From: Gammaproteobacteria bacterium
GTDB taxonomy: Bacteria > Pseudomonadota > Gammaproteobacteria > Pseudomonadales > Cellvibrionaceae
DNA: 64,000 nt
Direction of reading: 5' to 3'
Assembly: GCA_021151835.1 (NCBI GenBank)
Contig: JAGKWO010000013.1
Coordinates: forward strand, 47,508 to 111,507
A program made the position numbers and the translations under genes. The number at the start of each line of letters is the position of its first letter. The stretch's first letter is position 1. The notes below the pieces were generated by a model, which had not been told where the DNA came from, searched no databases, and was given only the letters and a program-made list of their open reading frames with translations. Of the stretch, positions 35,527-44,174 are shown piece after piece.

Positions 35527-37935
35527 ATGAAAAAAAATCTTCTGGCATTAACCTTGGGTAGCGTTGTTTTATTAGGCGCCTGCTCGGATAAATCATCCAG
35601 CCCCCAACCAGCAGCACCCGGCGCACCCGGTAAAAATTCGCTCTGGTCGTATTCTGGAAAAACCGGCATCGGTACTTCCTTTGAACAATATACCAATGGT
35701 GCTTACAGCGATTCCGGTGCTACCGGTGTCATTTCCAAAGTATGGTTTTCAGTTGCGCAGGGAATTCTCACCGAAACAATGTATGGGTTAATCCATGAGG
35801 CACAACTGCAAGAGCTGCAATTTTTTATTCAAGGGAATGACCCGCTCGGCAAACAATGGCTCGATGAAGAGAAAAAGGATACGGTTTCTACCATCGAATA
35901 TTTAAATACTGACCCACAGGGCCGCCCGACATCGCTCGCATATAAAATTGTGAACAAGGATAAAGAAGGAAAATATGAAATTGAAAAACATATTTTTACC
36001 GATCCTGATTCGCAGGCATTAATGATGCGCGTGCAATTTCGCGCATTCGAAAATGGCATTACGCCCTATATTTTCGTCAATCCTTCCATCGCCAATACCG
36101 GCAGCAATGATAGTGCCAGCTACGCAAACAACACCTGGACAGCGAGCGAAGGCAACGCCAGCATGAGCTTGAAAACCAATGCACCCGTCGTGCAAAGCAC
36201 CGTTGGTTTTGAAGGGGTTTCCGATGGCATCAGCGAAATAAAACAAAACGGTTCGTTGACAAAAACCTACACGACGACAGGTAACAATAAAGGCAATGTT
36301 GCATTTACCTTGCAATTACATTCGCTGAAAAAAGCTGAAACAGCGCAATGGGATCTGGTGCTGGGCTTTGGCAAATCACCCGCCGAAAGCCAGGCCGCTG
36401 CCGAACAAACCCTGGCAAAAGGTTACGACAAAGTACTCGCCCACTATAACGGTGACGGCGATGCGATTGGCTGGCAGGATTTCCTCGCCAGTTTGCCCGC
36501 GCTGGAAAAATTGTCAGCGACCGCAACCGATGGTGGAAAATTACTTTATACCAGCGCGATGGTTTTGAAAGCGCAGGAAGATAAAACCCACGCGGGCGCA
36601 TTTATCGCGTCACTTTCCAATCCCTGGGGTGATATTAAATCCGCTGAAAAATCCGCTACCGGCTATAAAGCGGTATGGCCACGCGATTTTTACCAGGTCG
36701 CCATGGCGATGCTCGCCCTGGGCGATACCCAATCACCGCGCGTCGCGTTTGAATACCTGGAAAAAGTGCAAGCAGGGCCAAACGTTACAGGTTATGTCGG
36801 AACACCCGGTTGGTTTTTGCAAAAAACCCATGTGGACGGTGAGGTGGAATGGGTTGGTGTGCAACTGGACCAAACCGCAATGCCCATTATGCTCGGCTGG
36901 CGCTTGTGGAAAGAAGGGGTGTTGAGCGATGCGGATATTGGCAACTGGTACAACAAAATGCTCAAGCCGGCGGCAAATTTTTTGGTGGATGGAGGAGCGG
37001 TAAAATTATTGTGGAATGACACCATCATCACCCCCCCTTACACCCAGCAGGAGCGCTGGGAAGAGCAACCGGGTTACTCACCATCAACAACTGCCGCGAT
37101 TATTGCCGGCCTGGTTTCTGCTGCCGATATTGCGACCCAAAGTGGCGATGCGGAAAATGCAAAACGTTATCTCGCGGCGGCGGATAGTTATTCCAAAAAC
37201 CTGGAATCATTGTTATTCACTACCAAAGGATCGCTTACCGGTGAGTCCGGCAACGGCAAATATTATTTGCGCATAAATGCCAAACAAAATCCGAATGAAA
37301 TAGCGCCGTTGGAAGAACGCAATGGCCAAACCATTGCAGACCAATCGCAAGTCATTGATGGCGGTTTCCTGGAATTGGTTCGCTATGGTGTACGCGCGGC
37401 AACTGACAGCAGCATCCAGGAAACCTTGCCTGAATACGACAACCAGAAATTGCCGGATTTATTGCGCGTTAAATATGAATTTACCTTCCCCGGTGTTGAA
37501 GGCAGTTTTCCCGGTTGGCGCCGTTACGGCATTGACGGTTACGGGGAAGATACTGCAACCGGCGCCGGTTACGCCGCCCTCAATGACACCAGCACCAAAG
37601 AACAGCGTGGCCGCGTATGGCCATTCTTTACCGGTGAACGCGGCCACTATGAATTGCAGCTGGCGCAAGCCAATAAAAATCTCGATACAGAAAAATTGCG
37701 CAACACTTATGTCAAAGCAATGGAATTATTTGCCAACGAGGGCATGATGCTGCCAGAACAAGTGTGGGATGGCGTGGGTAATAATTCGGTCTATCACTTT
37801 ACCCCGGGCGAGGGCACCAATTCAGCGACACCACTCGCCTGGACGCATGCGGAATATGTGAAATTATTGCGCAGCCTGAGCGATGAACGCGTGTGGGATC
37901 GCAACGCAAGCACTGAAGCGCGCTACGTAAAATAA
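35527..37935 (+). CDS. GH15 glucoamylase/glucodextranase-like lipoprotein
   Basis: An 802-residue lipoprotein (lipobox LLGAC near residue 19). The N-terminal half is the beta-sandwich domain of bacterial glucoamylases, starting NSLWSYSGKTGIGTSFEQY. The alpha/alpha barrel carries YKAVWPRDFYQVAMAML, an acidic cluster EEQPGYSPST near 508-517 (catalytic acid candidate) and VWPFFTGERGHYELQ with Glu near 704 (catalytic base candidate). It releases beta-glucose from non-reducing ends of starch fragments in the periplasm or at the outer membrane. It is followed by the permease gene after a hairpin, and four operators lie upstream in the divergent region. Confidence 0.92.
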   Translation: MKKNLLALTLGSVVLLGACSDKSSSPQPAAPGAPGKNSLWSYSGKTGIGTSFEQYTNGAYSDSGATGVISKVWFSVAQGILTETMYGLIHEAQLQELQFFIQGNDPLGKQWLDEEKKDTVSTIEYLNTDPQGRPTSLAYKIVNKDKEGKYEIEKHIFTDPDSQALMMRVQFRAFENGITPYIFVNPSIANTGSNDSASYANNTWTASEGNASMSLKTNAPVVQSTVGFEGVSDGISEIKQNGSLTKTYTTTGNNKGNVAFTLQLHSLKKAETAQWDLVLGFGKSPAESQAAAEQTLAKGYDKVLAHYNGDGDAIGWQDFLASLPALEKLSATATDGGKLLYTSAMVLKAQEDKTHAGAFIASLSNPWGDIKSAEKSATGYKAVWPRDFYQVAMAMLALGDTQSPRVAFEYLEKVQAGPNVTGYVGTPGWFLQKTHVDGEVEWVGVQLDQTAMPIMLGWRLWKEGVLSDADIGNWYNKMLKPAANFLVDGGAVKLLWNDTIITPPYTQQERWEEQPGYSPSTTAAIIAGLVSAADIATQSGDAENAKRYLAAADSYSKNLESLLFTTKGSLTGESGNGKYYLRINAKQNPNEIAPLEERNGQTIADQSQVIDGGFLELVRYGVRAATDSSIQETLPEYDNQKLPDLLRVKYEFTFPGVEGSFPGWRRYGIDGYGEDTATGAGYAALNDTSTKEQRGRVWPFFTGERGHYELQLAQANKNLDTEKLRNTYVKAMELFANEGMMLPEQVWDGVGNNSVYHFTPGEGTNSATPLAWTHAEYVKLLRSLSDERVWDRNASTEARYVK

Positions 37936-37960
37936 ACCGTTAATACACTAACACCGCAGG

Positions 37961-37996
37961 AAATCCCGTTTTCAACTGCAATTGAAAACGGGATTT
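37961..37996 (+). terminator. Hairpin between glucoamylase and permease genes
   Basis: AAATCCCGTTTTCAA (37961-37975) pairs perfectly with TTGAAAACGGGATTT (37982-37996) around six bases. There is no U-run beyond the stem arm, so it may be a partial terminator or an mRNA-protecting structure. Confidence 0.6.
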
Positions 37997-38088
37997 GGCT
38001 TTTAAAAAGAATACGACAACAATCTTAAACAGTGATTACAATCCACTAGCGATCACACAATAAATAGCACGATAAAAGGTGATACACG

Positions 38089-39525
38089 ATGAAACAGCCC
38101 GCACTCCCCTTCTGGCAAGTCTGGAATGTCAGTTTCGGTTTCCTGGGAGTCCAACTCGGTTTCGCATTGCAAAATGCCAACGTCAGCCGTGTACTTTCCG
38201 ATCTCGGCGCTGACTTACATTCACTCTCTTTATTTTGGCTTGCCGCACCGATTATGGGTTTACTAGTACAACCCATCGTAGGCGCTGCGTCTGATCGCAC
38301 CTGGAATCGTGTTGGTCGTCGTCGCCCGTTTATTTTAGGTGGTGCGATTGCGGCGGCGTTGGGGATGTTACTGATGCCCAATGCACCCTTATTTGTTTCA
38401 TTAATGGCACCGATGTTATTTGGCGGTTTGATGCTGGCATTAATGGACGGTGCATTCAATGTCACCATGCAACCGTTCCGCGCCCTGGTTGCCGATATGG
38501 TTCCCAACGAGCAGCGCACCCTCGGTTATTCAATCCAGGCACTGTTAATTAATATCGGTGCGGTGATCGGCTCTATATTGCCGTTCCTGCTCACCAATGT
38601 GATCGGATTGGATAACACCGCGCCCAAAGGCGAAGTAGCGCCCACGGTGACCTGGGCGTTTTACATCGGCGCGAGTGCATTGCTTGGCGCGGTGCTATGG
38701 ACGGTAATTCGCACCAAGGAATATCCACCGGAGGAATACAATCGCTACAAAGGTTTAACCGCGGTGGCGCCCGCAGAAAAAACATCGCTCGCGGTTCGCC
38801 TGGGAAACTTTTGGCAATTATTTATCAACATGCCCAAAACCATGCGGCAGCTTGCACTGGTGCAATTTTTTTCCTGGTTTTCGCTTTTTATTATGTGGGT
38901 CTATACCACACCGGCTATCACGCAATATATTTGGGGAATTGAAGCCAAATGGTTTGATGCGGATTACTTGCATTCTCTCGCGGTCATTCCGACGGAAATT
39001 GCGGCGGCCAAAGGTGCGGCCGGCGATTGGGTCGGAATTATTTTTGCGGCCTACTCGTTATTTGCTGCATTATTTTCCATTGTATTAACACGCATCGCTA
39101 ATAAACTCGGCCGCAAATTAACTTACTCACTCGCATTGCTCGCCGGTGGACTCGGTTATATCAGCTTTTTGTTGTTCCAAAACACTGAAATTGTGCATGT
39201 AAATTTATTCATCACACAGATCGATATTCCGCGAGGCGCGCTCGATTTAATTATCCCGATGATTGGTGTGGGCATTGCCTGGGCAGCGATTCTCGCGATG
39301 CCTTACGCAATTCTTTCCAGCACCTTGCCTGCAGATAAAACCGGGGTGTATATGGGGATTTTTAACTTCACTATTGCCGCACCACAAATTATTTCCGGTT
39401 TGGTTGCGGGGCAGATTTTGAAATATGTATTCAATAATGAAGCAATTTATATCATCGTTCTGGCGGGAATTTGTATGATACTGGGCGCGGTTTCGGTGAT
39501 GTTCGTAAAAGATAATGCAGAATAA
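38089..39525 (+). CDS. SLC45-like MFS permease for maltose/glucose-type sugars
   Basis: This 478-residue protein has about 12 hydrophobic segments. Family marks include FLGVQLGFALQNANVSRV near the N-terminus, PIVGAASDRTWNRVGRRRPF (loop 2-3 signature of the MFS/GPH-SLC45 group) and GVGIAWAAILAMPYAILSSTLP. This group is the usual inner-membrane maltose permease in Xanthomonas-, Caulobacter- and Cellvibrio-like starch loci. It lies downstream of glucoamylase and probably imports glucose, maltose or maltodextrin for the cytoplasmic alpha-glucosidase. A 15-base-pair hairpin follows the stop. Confidence 0.88.
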   Translation: MKQPALPFWQVWNVSFGFLGVQLGFALQNANVSRVLSDLGADLHSLSLFWLAAPIMGLLVQPIVGAASDRTWNRVGRRRPFILGGAIAAALGMLLMPNAPLFVSLMAPMLFGGLMLALMDGAFNVTMQPFRALVADMVPNEQRTLGYSIQALLINIGAVIGSILPFLLTNVIGLDNTAPKGEVAPTVTWAFYIGASALLGAVLWTVIRTKEYPPEEYNRYKGLTAVAPAEKTSLAVRLGNFWQLFINMPKTMRQLALVQFFSWFSLFIMWVYTTPAITQYIWGIEAKWFDADYLHSLAVIPTEIAAAKGAAGDWVGIIFAAYSLFAALFSIVLTRIANKLGRKLTYSLALLAGGLGYISFLLFQNTEIVHVNLFITQIDIPRGALDLIIPMIGVGIAWAAILAMPYAILSSTLPADKTGVYMGIFNFTIAAPQIISGLVAGQILKYVFNNEAIYIIVLAGICMILGAVSVMFVKDNAE

Positions 39526-39563
39526 GAAAACGCACGATGCGATAATTTAATATCTGACATTTA

Positions 39564-39603
39564 TTGCATGCTATAGATCCATCATTAAATCTATAGTATG
39601 CAA
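39564..39603 (+). terminator. Hairpin after the permease gene
   Basis: TTGCATGCTATAGAT (39564-39578) pairs with ATCTATAGTATGCAA (39589-39603) with one G-U. It has no T-run and could serve both converging transcripts. Confidence 0.5.
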
Positions 39604-39620
39604 CATCTGGAATTGACCAT

Positions 39621-39881
39621 CTATTCTTTAGTTATGCGCTCCAGGACCTTAATTTGATCATCAATCTTCGTAGCGATTCTTTTTGATCTATTTTCCAATC
39701 GCTTGAATCTAATTAAAAAATAAAGAAGTGCACTAATAAATATAACGGAAAGACCGATAAGCATCGCAAGATAAATACGACCCTCATTAATCCCAATATA
39801 AATTAAGCTTAATACACAAGAGGCACACAATAGCAAAAAACCAATCCTTCCATGAATAAGTAAGTATTTTCCACTATGCAA
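39621..39881 (-). CDS. Small two-helix membrane protein of unknown function
   Basis: An 86-residue frame from TTG 39881. It has two hydrophobic segments (IGFLLLCASCVLSLIYIGI and LAMLIGLSVIFISALLYFLI), then a basic/acidic helix (RLENRSKRIATKIDDQIKVLERITKE) that may form a coiled coil. It begins 9 bases after the LacI-family stop on the same strand, so it is probably co-transcribed. Its bases are visibly AT-richer than those of its neighbours. I do not recognise a family. The TTG start has a GAGGG directly before it, closer than usual, so the start is uncertain. Confidence 0.5.
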   Translation of the reverse strand: MHSGKYLLIHGRIGFLLLCASCVLSLIYIGINEGRIYLAMLIGLSVIFISALLYFLIRFKRLENRSKRIATKIDDQIKVLERITKE

Positions 39882-39890
39882 CCCTCGAAG

Positions 39891-40931
39891 CTATGTTTTT
39901 GAGTGTTTAGCCCCGCAAGACCCACGCACAATCAATTTCGCCGGCAGTAACATTGACTCCGGTTTTTCACCCGCCACCAGTTTCAATAAATTTTCCACCA
40001 GCAATTCGCCCGCAAGCAACGTATCTTGTTGCACCGTCGATAGTGGTGGATGCGTGTAGGATGCCATGGGAATATCGTCAAAGCCCATCACCGCTACTTC
40101 TTGTGGCACGTGCAATTCCGCTTCCTCCAACGCTTTCATGGCGCCAATCGCAATTAAATCGCTCGCCCCGAAAATCGCATCGAACGGGGTGCGTCGCTGC
40201 AATAATTTTAGCGTTGCTTTGTAACCTTCTTCCTCCGAAGTTTCGGCGGCAACTTGCAACAGTGGATTGGGTTCTATTCCCGCTTCCTGTAAGGCTTTGC
40301 AGAAGCCGTGGTAGCGATCAGCAAATTCCGGGCTATGTTCGGAAACATCGCCGAGGAACGCGATATTTTTTCTGCCCAGTGCCAATAAATGTTTGGCCGC
40401 TATACAGGCGCTATTGAAATTATCGCAACCAATGGAAACACCCGGCTGCCCATCCAGCACCGGTCCCCAGGTAATAAAGTGAGCGCCGACCTCCGTAAGA
40501 TAGGTCAATTTTTTTACGAAACTTTCGTAATCGCCATAACCTAAAAAGATAATACCATCGGCGCGATTGGCATCTTCATAATCCGCATGCCAGTCTTCGC
40601 TGAATTGCTGGAAGGAAATTAATAAATCGAAACCACGCCTGGCGGTCGCACGGGTAATGCTGCCAAGCATCGACAGGAAAAATGGATTAATCAGGGAATT
40701 ACCAGTGCCCTGGTCTTCACATAACAAAAGTGCAATCGTTTTGGTTTGCTGGGAGCGCAAGCTGCTCGCATTTTTATCCACTTTATAATTCAACTCGCGC
40801 GCAATTTGCTGCACTTTGAGGCGGGTTTCTTCATTCACGAGTGGACTGTTACGCAATGCGCGCGATACGGTGGATTGGGATACGCCGGCACGGTAGGCAA
40901 TATCAAAGGATGTAGGCTTATCATCTTTCAC
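39891..40931 (-). CDS. LacI-family transcriptional regulator of the alpha-glucan locus
   Basis: This 346-residue repressor-type protein has an N-terminal helix-turn-helix (SFDIAYRAGVSQSTVSRALR, about 8-27), a hinge (LNYKVDKNASSLRS) and a periplasmic-binding-protein-like ligand domain (TKTIALLLCEDQ ... AVMGFDDIPMASYTHPPLSTVQQD). The standard VSxxTVSR recognition helix fits a palindromic operator with a central CG, such as the repeated CATACGTATG sites at nearby promoters. It is the only LacI-type regulator in the window. By analogy with MalR/SusR-type regulators of Caulobacter, Xanthomonas and Alteromonadales, the inducer is probably maltose or a maltodextrin (inference). No operator was seen at its own promoter. 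Confidence 0.92.
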   Translation of the reverse strand: MKDDKPTSFDIAYRAGVSQSTVSRALRNSPLVNEETRLKVQQIARELNYKVDKNASSLRSQQTKTIALLLCEDQGTGNSLINPFFLSMLGSITRATARRGFDLLISFQQFSEDWHADYEDANRADGIIFLGYGDYESFVKKLTYLTEVGAHFITWGPVLDGQPGVSIGCDNFNSACIAAKHLLALGRKNIAFLGDVSEHSPEFADRYHGFCKALQEAGIEPNPLLQVAAETSEEEGYKATLKLLQRRTPFDAIFGASDLIAIGAMKALEEAELHVPQEVAVMGFDDIPMASYTHPPLSTVQQDTLLAGELLVENLLKLVAGEKPESMLLPAKLIVRGSCGAKHSKT

Positions 40932-41074
40932 GCTCTGACCCTCGCTGTATAGCTGTTTTTTGTTGTAATTGTTGTTTTGTAATAAGGGGGATACTACATC
41001 AACCCCCTATTCAGGTACAGCCACAGCTACATACAGTGAAATCGATCAGATGGAACCAATCAGGCAGAGACGGA

Positions 41075-41815
41075 TTACCGGACCATATTACCTTGGTAGA
41101 TGCTACTTTGTTTAATATTGCCCTGCTTAAGGGTAAGCAATTGCGCATGCAGATTGTCAATGAAGCGACGAAAAGTCGTTCGCCACGCAAGATTTTGGGC
41201 CGCTTTATTATTGCCATCCTGCATGGCCGCAAGGTTGCCATTACTGGAGTTGCGTGCGTTCACTTCCAGTGTATCTTCAATGACAGCGACCAGTTCACCT
41301 GTTTTTGCATTCGCCAGCACTCCGCGCACAGTGATTTGCCCAATGCCGGCATTATTAGTCTGAGCTCCCACTGTACTTGCACCGGAATTTTCATAGCGTG
41401 CAGCGTAAGGCATAAAGTCAATCAAACTGAATTGAATGGCCAATACATCCTCATCACCGCGGGTAACCGGTACAAAGTCGCCATGGTCGCTAAAGATTTT
41501 TTGCGCGAAATCATCGAGCTGCTGGCAAATGGCATCCATCTCCTTCCAATTGGAATCATTCCAGTTTGCAGCCATTTTTTTATCAGCTTTTGCCGATATT
41601 GTTAATTTATCGAACTGGGTTGCAAAAAGAATAACCTTATCAAATTGTTTAAACGCTTCCGGCTTATTTACCAGAAAGCGATCAATTTTTTCACTTTCGA
41701 TATACGTGTGCGTTGACCCTTCAATAGTTTTTACGGCGATATCTTTACCGGCAGGCGGCGCAGCGCAACCTGCCAGCAACGCTGTTATCAGTAATGCCAA
41801 TAACAATTTCATCAT
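41075..41815 (-). CDS. DUF3313-type lipoprotein
   Basis: A 246-residue lipoprotein with lipobox LLAGC at the N-terminus. The body resembles DUF3313 proteins (about 220 residues): IDRFLVNKPEAFKQFDKVILFATQFDKLTIS, WKEMDAICQQLDDFAQKIF, and ITVRGVLANAKTGELVAVIEDTLEV. DUF3313 proteins are predicted periplasmic or outer-membrane lipoproteins of unknown function. Its start is 10 bases after the stop of the PEP-CTERM protease gene, so it is probably co-transcribed with it. Confidence 0.8.
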   Translation of the reverse strand: MMKLLLALLITALLAGCAAPPAGKDIAVKTIEGSTHTYIESEKIDRFLVNKPEAFKQFDKVILFATQFDKLTISAKADKKMAANWNDSNWKEMDAICQQLDDFAQKIFSDHGDFVPVTRGDEDVLAIQFSLIDFMPYAARYENSGASTVGAQTNNAGIGQITVRGVLANAKTGELVAVIEDTLEVNARNSSNGNLAAMQDGNNKAAQNLAWRTTFRRFIDNLHAQLLTLKQGNIKQSSIYQGNMVR

Positions 41816-41825
41816 AAACCTGTGC

Positions 41826-42746
41826 CTATTTTTTTAAATGACGGCGACGCAAAAACAAGGAGGCAAAACCAAACAATATCATGCCCAGGCTTGATGGCTC
41901 AGGCACGGCAACCGGATTGATTTTGCGATCTATCCAATCGATGAAACTACTGACACGAGTCGATGCGTAATAATCACCGTAACCACCAACGACACCCCCT
42001 GGCCGCTCTGCACCGCCAGTAAATGAATGGACTCCCGCCAGATAAAGCTGGCCGTTCTCAACTAAAAAAGTACCGCCGCCCGAATCACCGGGCGCAATAA
42101 TCAGTTCAAGCACAGTAGCCAGGTCATCAACAGATTCGGATGGATTATCAAAAATATTAAATGAAGGATCAGTCGGATGATCAAAATCGGCGAACAACAA
42201 TTGATCCTGATTGCCTTCCAGTGACACGGCAAAATCCACAATATTCGTGCCCGCGCGGCGCTGGTAATCGATAAATTGATTGCCGGTTTCGCCAGTGCCG
42301 GTAAAACCAAAGCCAACCGACACAATTTCCGCCCCCACTTCATTAAAACCGCGATACAACTCTGCCGGAGTTACATCAAGGTCTTCATTAAAATGCATCA
42401 GGCCAATATCCCAACCGCCGAAAGGATTTTCATAGACAAAATTTTCATGGGCGACCCAGGAACTGGCTTCATAGAAACGCCAGCTATCATTTTTGATTAT
42501 ATTCACGCCCATTCGATTCGCAGATTGCATGCAATGCGCTGCGGTGAGTACCCAGTTTTTATGGATAACGGTACCGCTACATGTACCACCGCCAGAGGGA
42601 TTATCGATACCAACCAAACCCACACTGTGAAATGCAGGATCACTCCCCAATCCGGTATACCATGAATCCGGCAGGTCATGGCGAATCAATCCGGCTGATG
42701 CCGGTAAACTTACTGCAGCAATCAGAAAACCCGTAACATATTTCAT
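41826..42746 (-). CDS. Trypsin-like (S1) serine protease with PEP-CTERM sorting signal
   Basis: A 306-residue secreted protease. A signal peptide ends near ASAG (residue 19). The catalytic triad is H71 in VLTAAHC, D113 in DIGLMHF and S222 in APGDSGGGTF. The C-terminus (about 280-306) is VPEPSSLG followed by a hydrophobic stretch and RRRHLKK, a textbook PEP-CTERM signal for exosortase-dependent export with extracellular polysaccharide. No exosortase gene is in this window. The DUF3313 lipoprotein gene follows closely. The substrate is unknown. Confidence 0.9.
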   Translation of the reverse strand: MKYVTGFLIAAVSLPASAGLIRHDLPDSWYTGLGSDPAFHSVGLVGIDNPSGGGTCSGTVIHKNWVLTAAHCMQSANRMGVNIIKNDSWRFYEASSWVAHENFVYENPFGGWDIGLMHFNEDLDVTPAELYRGFNEVGAEIVSVGFGFTGTGETGNQFIDYQRRAGTNIVDFAVSLEGNQDQLLFADFDHPTDPSFNIFDNPSESVDDLATVLELIIAPGDSGGGTFLVENGQLYLAGVHSFTGGAERPGGVVGGYGDYYASTRVSSFIDWIDRKINPVAVPEPSSLGMILFGFASLFLRRRHLKK

Positions 42747-42925
42747 ACATACTCCTTATCATTTATTAATTTTCCGTAGATCCTGATTCTTCCGTGAGCG
42801 CTTCCGAATCACCCTACAGTGGGAAATATAACCAAGATTATTGGGTCTGGATAGCAATTTAAATTTCTATCGATTTCCGGTGAGCATCACGTTCATTAGC
42901 GCCACGACATCCAGGGTCTCCAACA

Positions 42926-42958
42926 ATAAAAAAGCCGCTGCGTTGACAGCGGCTTTTT
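42926..42958 (-). terminator. Rho-independent terminator after the ABC transporter genes
   Basis: AAAGCCGCTG (42931-42940) pairs with CAGCGGCTTT (42947-42956) around CGTTGA, flanked by A-runs and T-runs. It lies just after the end of the permease gene on the minus strand. Confidence 0.8.
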
Positions 42959-42981
42959 AAATATAAACACCATGATAATCT

Positions 42982-44172
42982 TCAAACTTCTCGCAATACG
43001 GTTGCCACCGGTAAACGGGCGGCGCGAATTGCCGGAAAAAATCCTCCGATAAAACCAATCACCGTTGCAAAAATAACGCCTTGCACCAACAGGTCCGGTG
43101 TTACTGCAAAATCAAAAACCACCTGGCTGAAGCTTGCAAAATTCAATGTTGAAACCGTGTAGCCATTGAAAACAATATAGACAACGATTGAACCAATGAC
43201 ACCGCCAATAATTGCCAACACTAAGGATTCGACCAGCGTTGAGATAGCCACCGGGGTCGAGCCAAAACCGAGCGCACGCAAGGTGGCAATTTCACGTGTG
43301 CGATTGGACACCGAGGTATACATGGTATTTACCGCACCAAAAATTGCACCCAGTGCCATTAGCATCGCCAACGGATAACCAATCATTTTTATAAATTTGC
43401 TCAAGGGTTCGGATTGCTGCGCGAGATATTCCGTTTCGCGTTTAACATCCAGGTTTAATTTTGGATCGGCAGCCACGGCGGCCTTAAATGCTTCAAAACC
43501 ATTTTTATCATCCAGCTTTACACGCACAATTTGATAACTGTTGCCGCGACGATAGGCATTCTGCAAAATTTTTGCATCGCACCAGATTTCTGATTCTGCC
43601 AAACCACCACCCGATTCAAACGCGCCGACAACGGTCCATTCAGTTTGGCCAAGCTTAATCACCGAGCCTACATCAAGGTTGGCAAATTGGGTTTTCGCCC
43701 CGCGCCCGACAATCAACTCATTTTTTCCCGGTTCAAAATTTCTGCCCTCGATAATGTTAAATTGTTTGCGCGCGGAAAATGCCAATGGTTCAACACCGCG
43801 CAACGGCGCATTGCCACTCGCCTCTTTGTTGCGCATGGGAATATCGACAATCACAAACAATTCCGGCGAGCTCAATGGTTTTCCATCCTGTTTGGCGATG
43901 CCGGGTAAATTTTCAATGAGTTGTGTCTGCTCATAACTAAGGCCGCTATTCATTTCCGTCGTGGCACCCGCGCGCATTAACATCAACACATCAGCGGAGC
44001 CGGCATTAACCATGGTGCGCTGGAATCCGCTGGCCATAGAGAGCACACCGATAAAAACCCCCACCACACAGGCCACACCAAATACCGCCACGGAAGAAGT
44101 TCCCAAACGTTGCGGCAGATTGCGTAGGTTCATTACGGTGATAATAAAAATTTGAGCAATTCCATTAAACAT
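42982..44172 (-). CDS. MacB/FtsX-family ABC permease 2
   Basis: A 396-residue permease with one N-terminal membrane helix (VAVFGVACVVGVFIGVL), a periplasmic MacB_PCD-like domain (about 60-250), then three C-terminal helices of FtsX type (ALGAIFGAVNTMYTSVSNRTREIATLRALGFGSTPV and following). It is the last gene of the cluster. Together with the second permease it would form a heterodimeric membrane part, moving lipids, peptides or drugs outwards rather than importing. The 2-base gap to the upstream permease indicates one transcript. Confidence 0.9.
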   Translation of the reverse strand: MFNGIAQIFIITVMNLRNLPQRLGTSSVAVFGVACVVGVFIGVLSMASGFQRTMVNAGSADVLMLMRAGATTEMNSGLSYEQTQLIENLPGIAKQDGKPLSSPELFVIVDIPMRNKEASGNAPLRGVEPLAFSARKQFNIIEGRNFEPGKNELIVGRGAKTQFANLDVGSVIKLGQTEWTVVGAFESGGGLAESEIWCDAKILQNAYRRGNSYQIVRVKLDDKNGFEAFKAAVAADPKLNLDVKRETEYLAQQSEPLSKFIKMIGYPLAMLMALGAIFGAVNTMYTSVSNRTREIATLRALGFGSTPVAISTLVESLVLAIIGGVIGSIVVYIVFNGYTVSTLNFASFSQVVFDFAVTPDLLVQGVIFATVIGFIGGFFPAIRAARLPVATVLREV

Positions 44173-44174
44173 GA

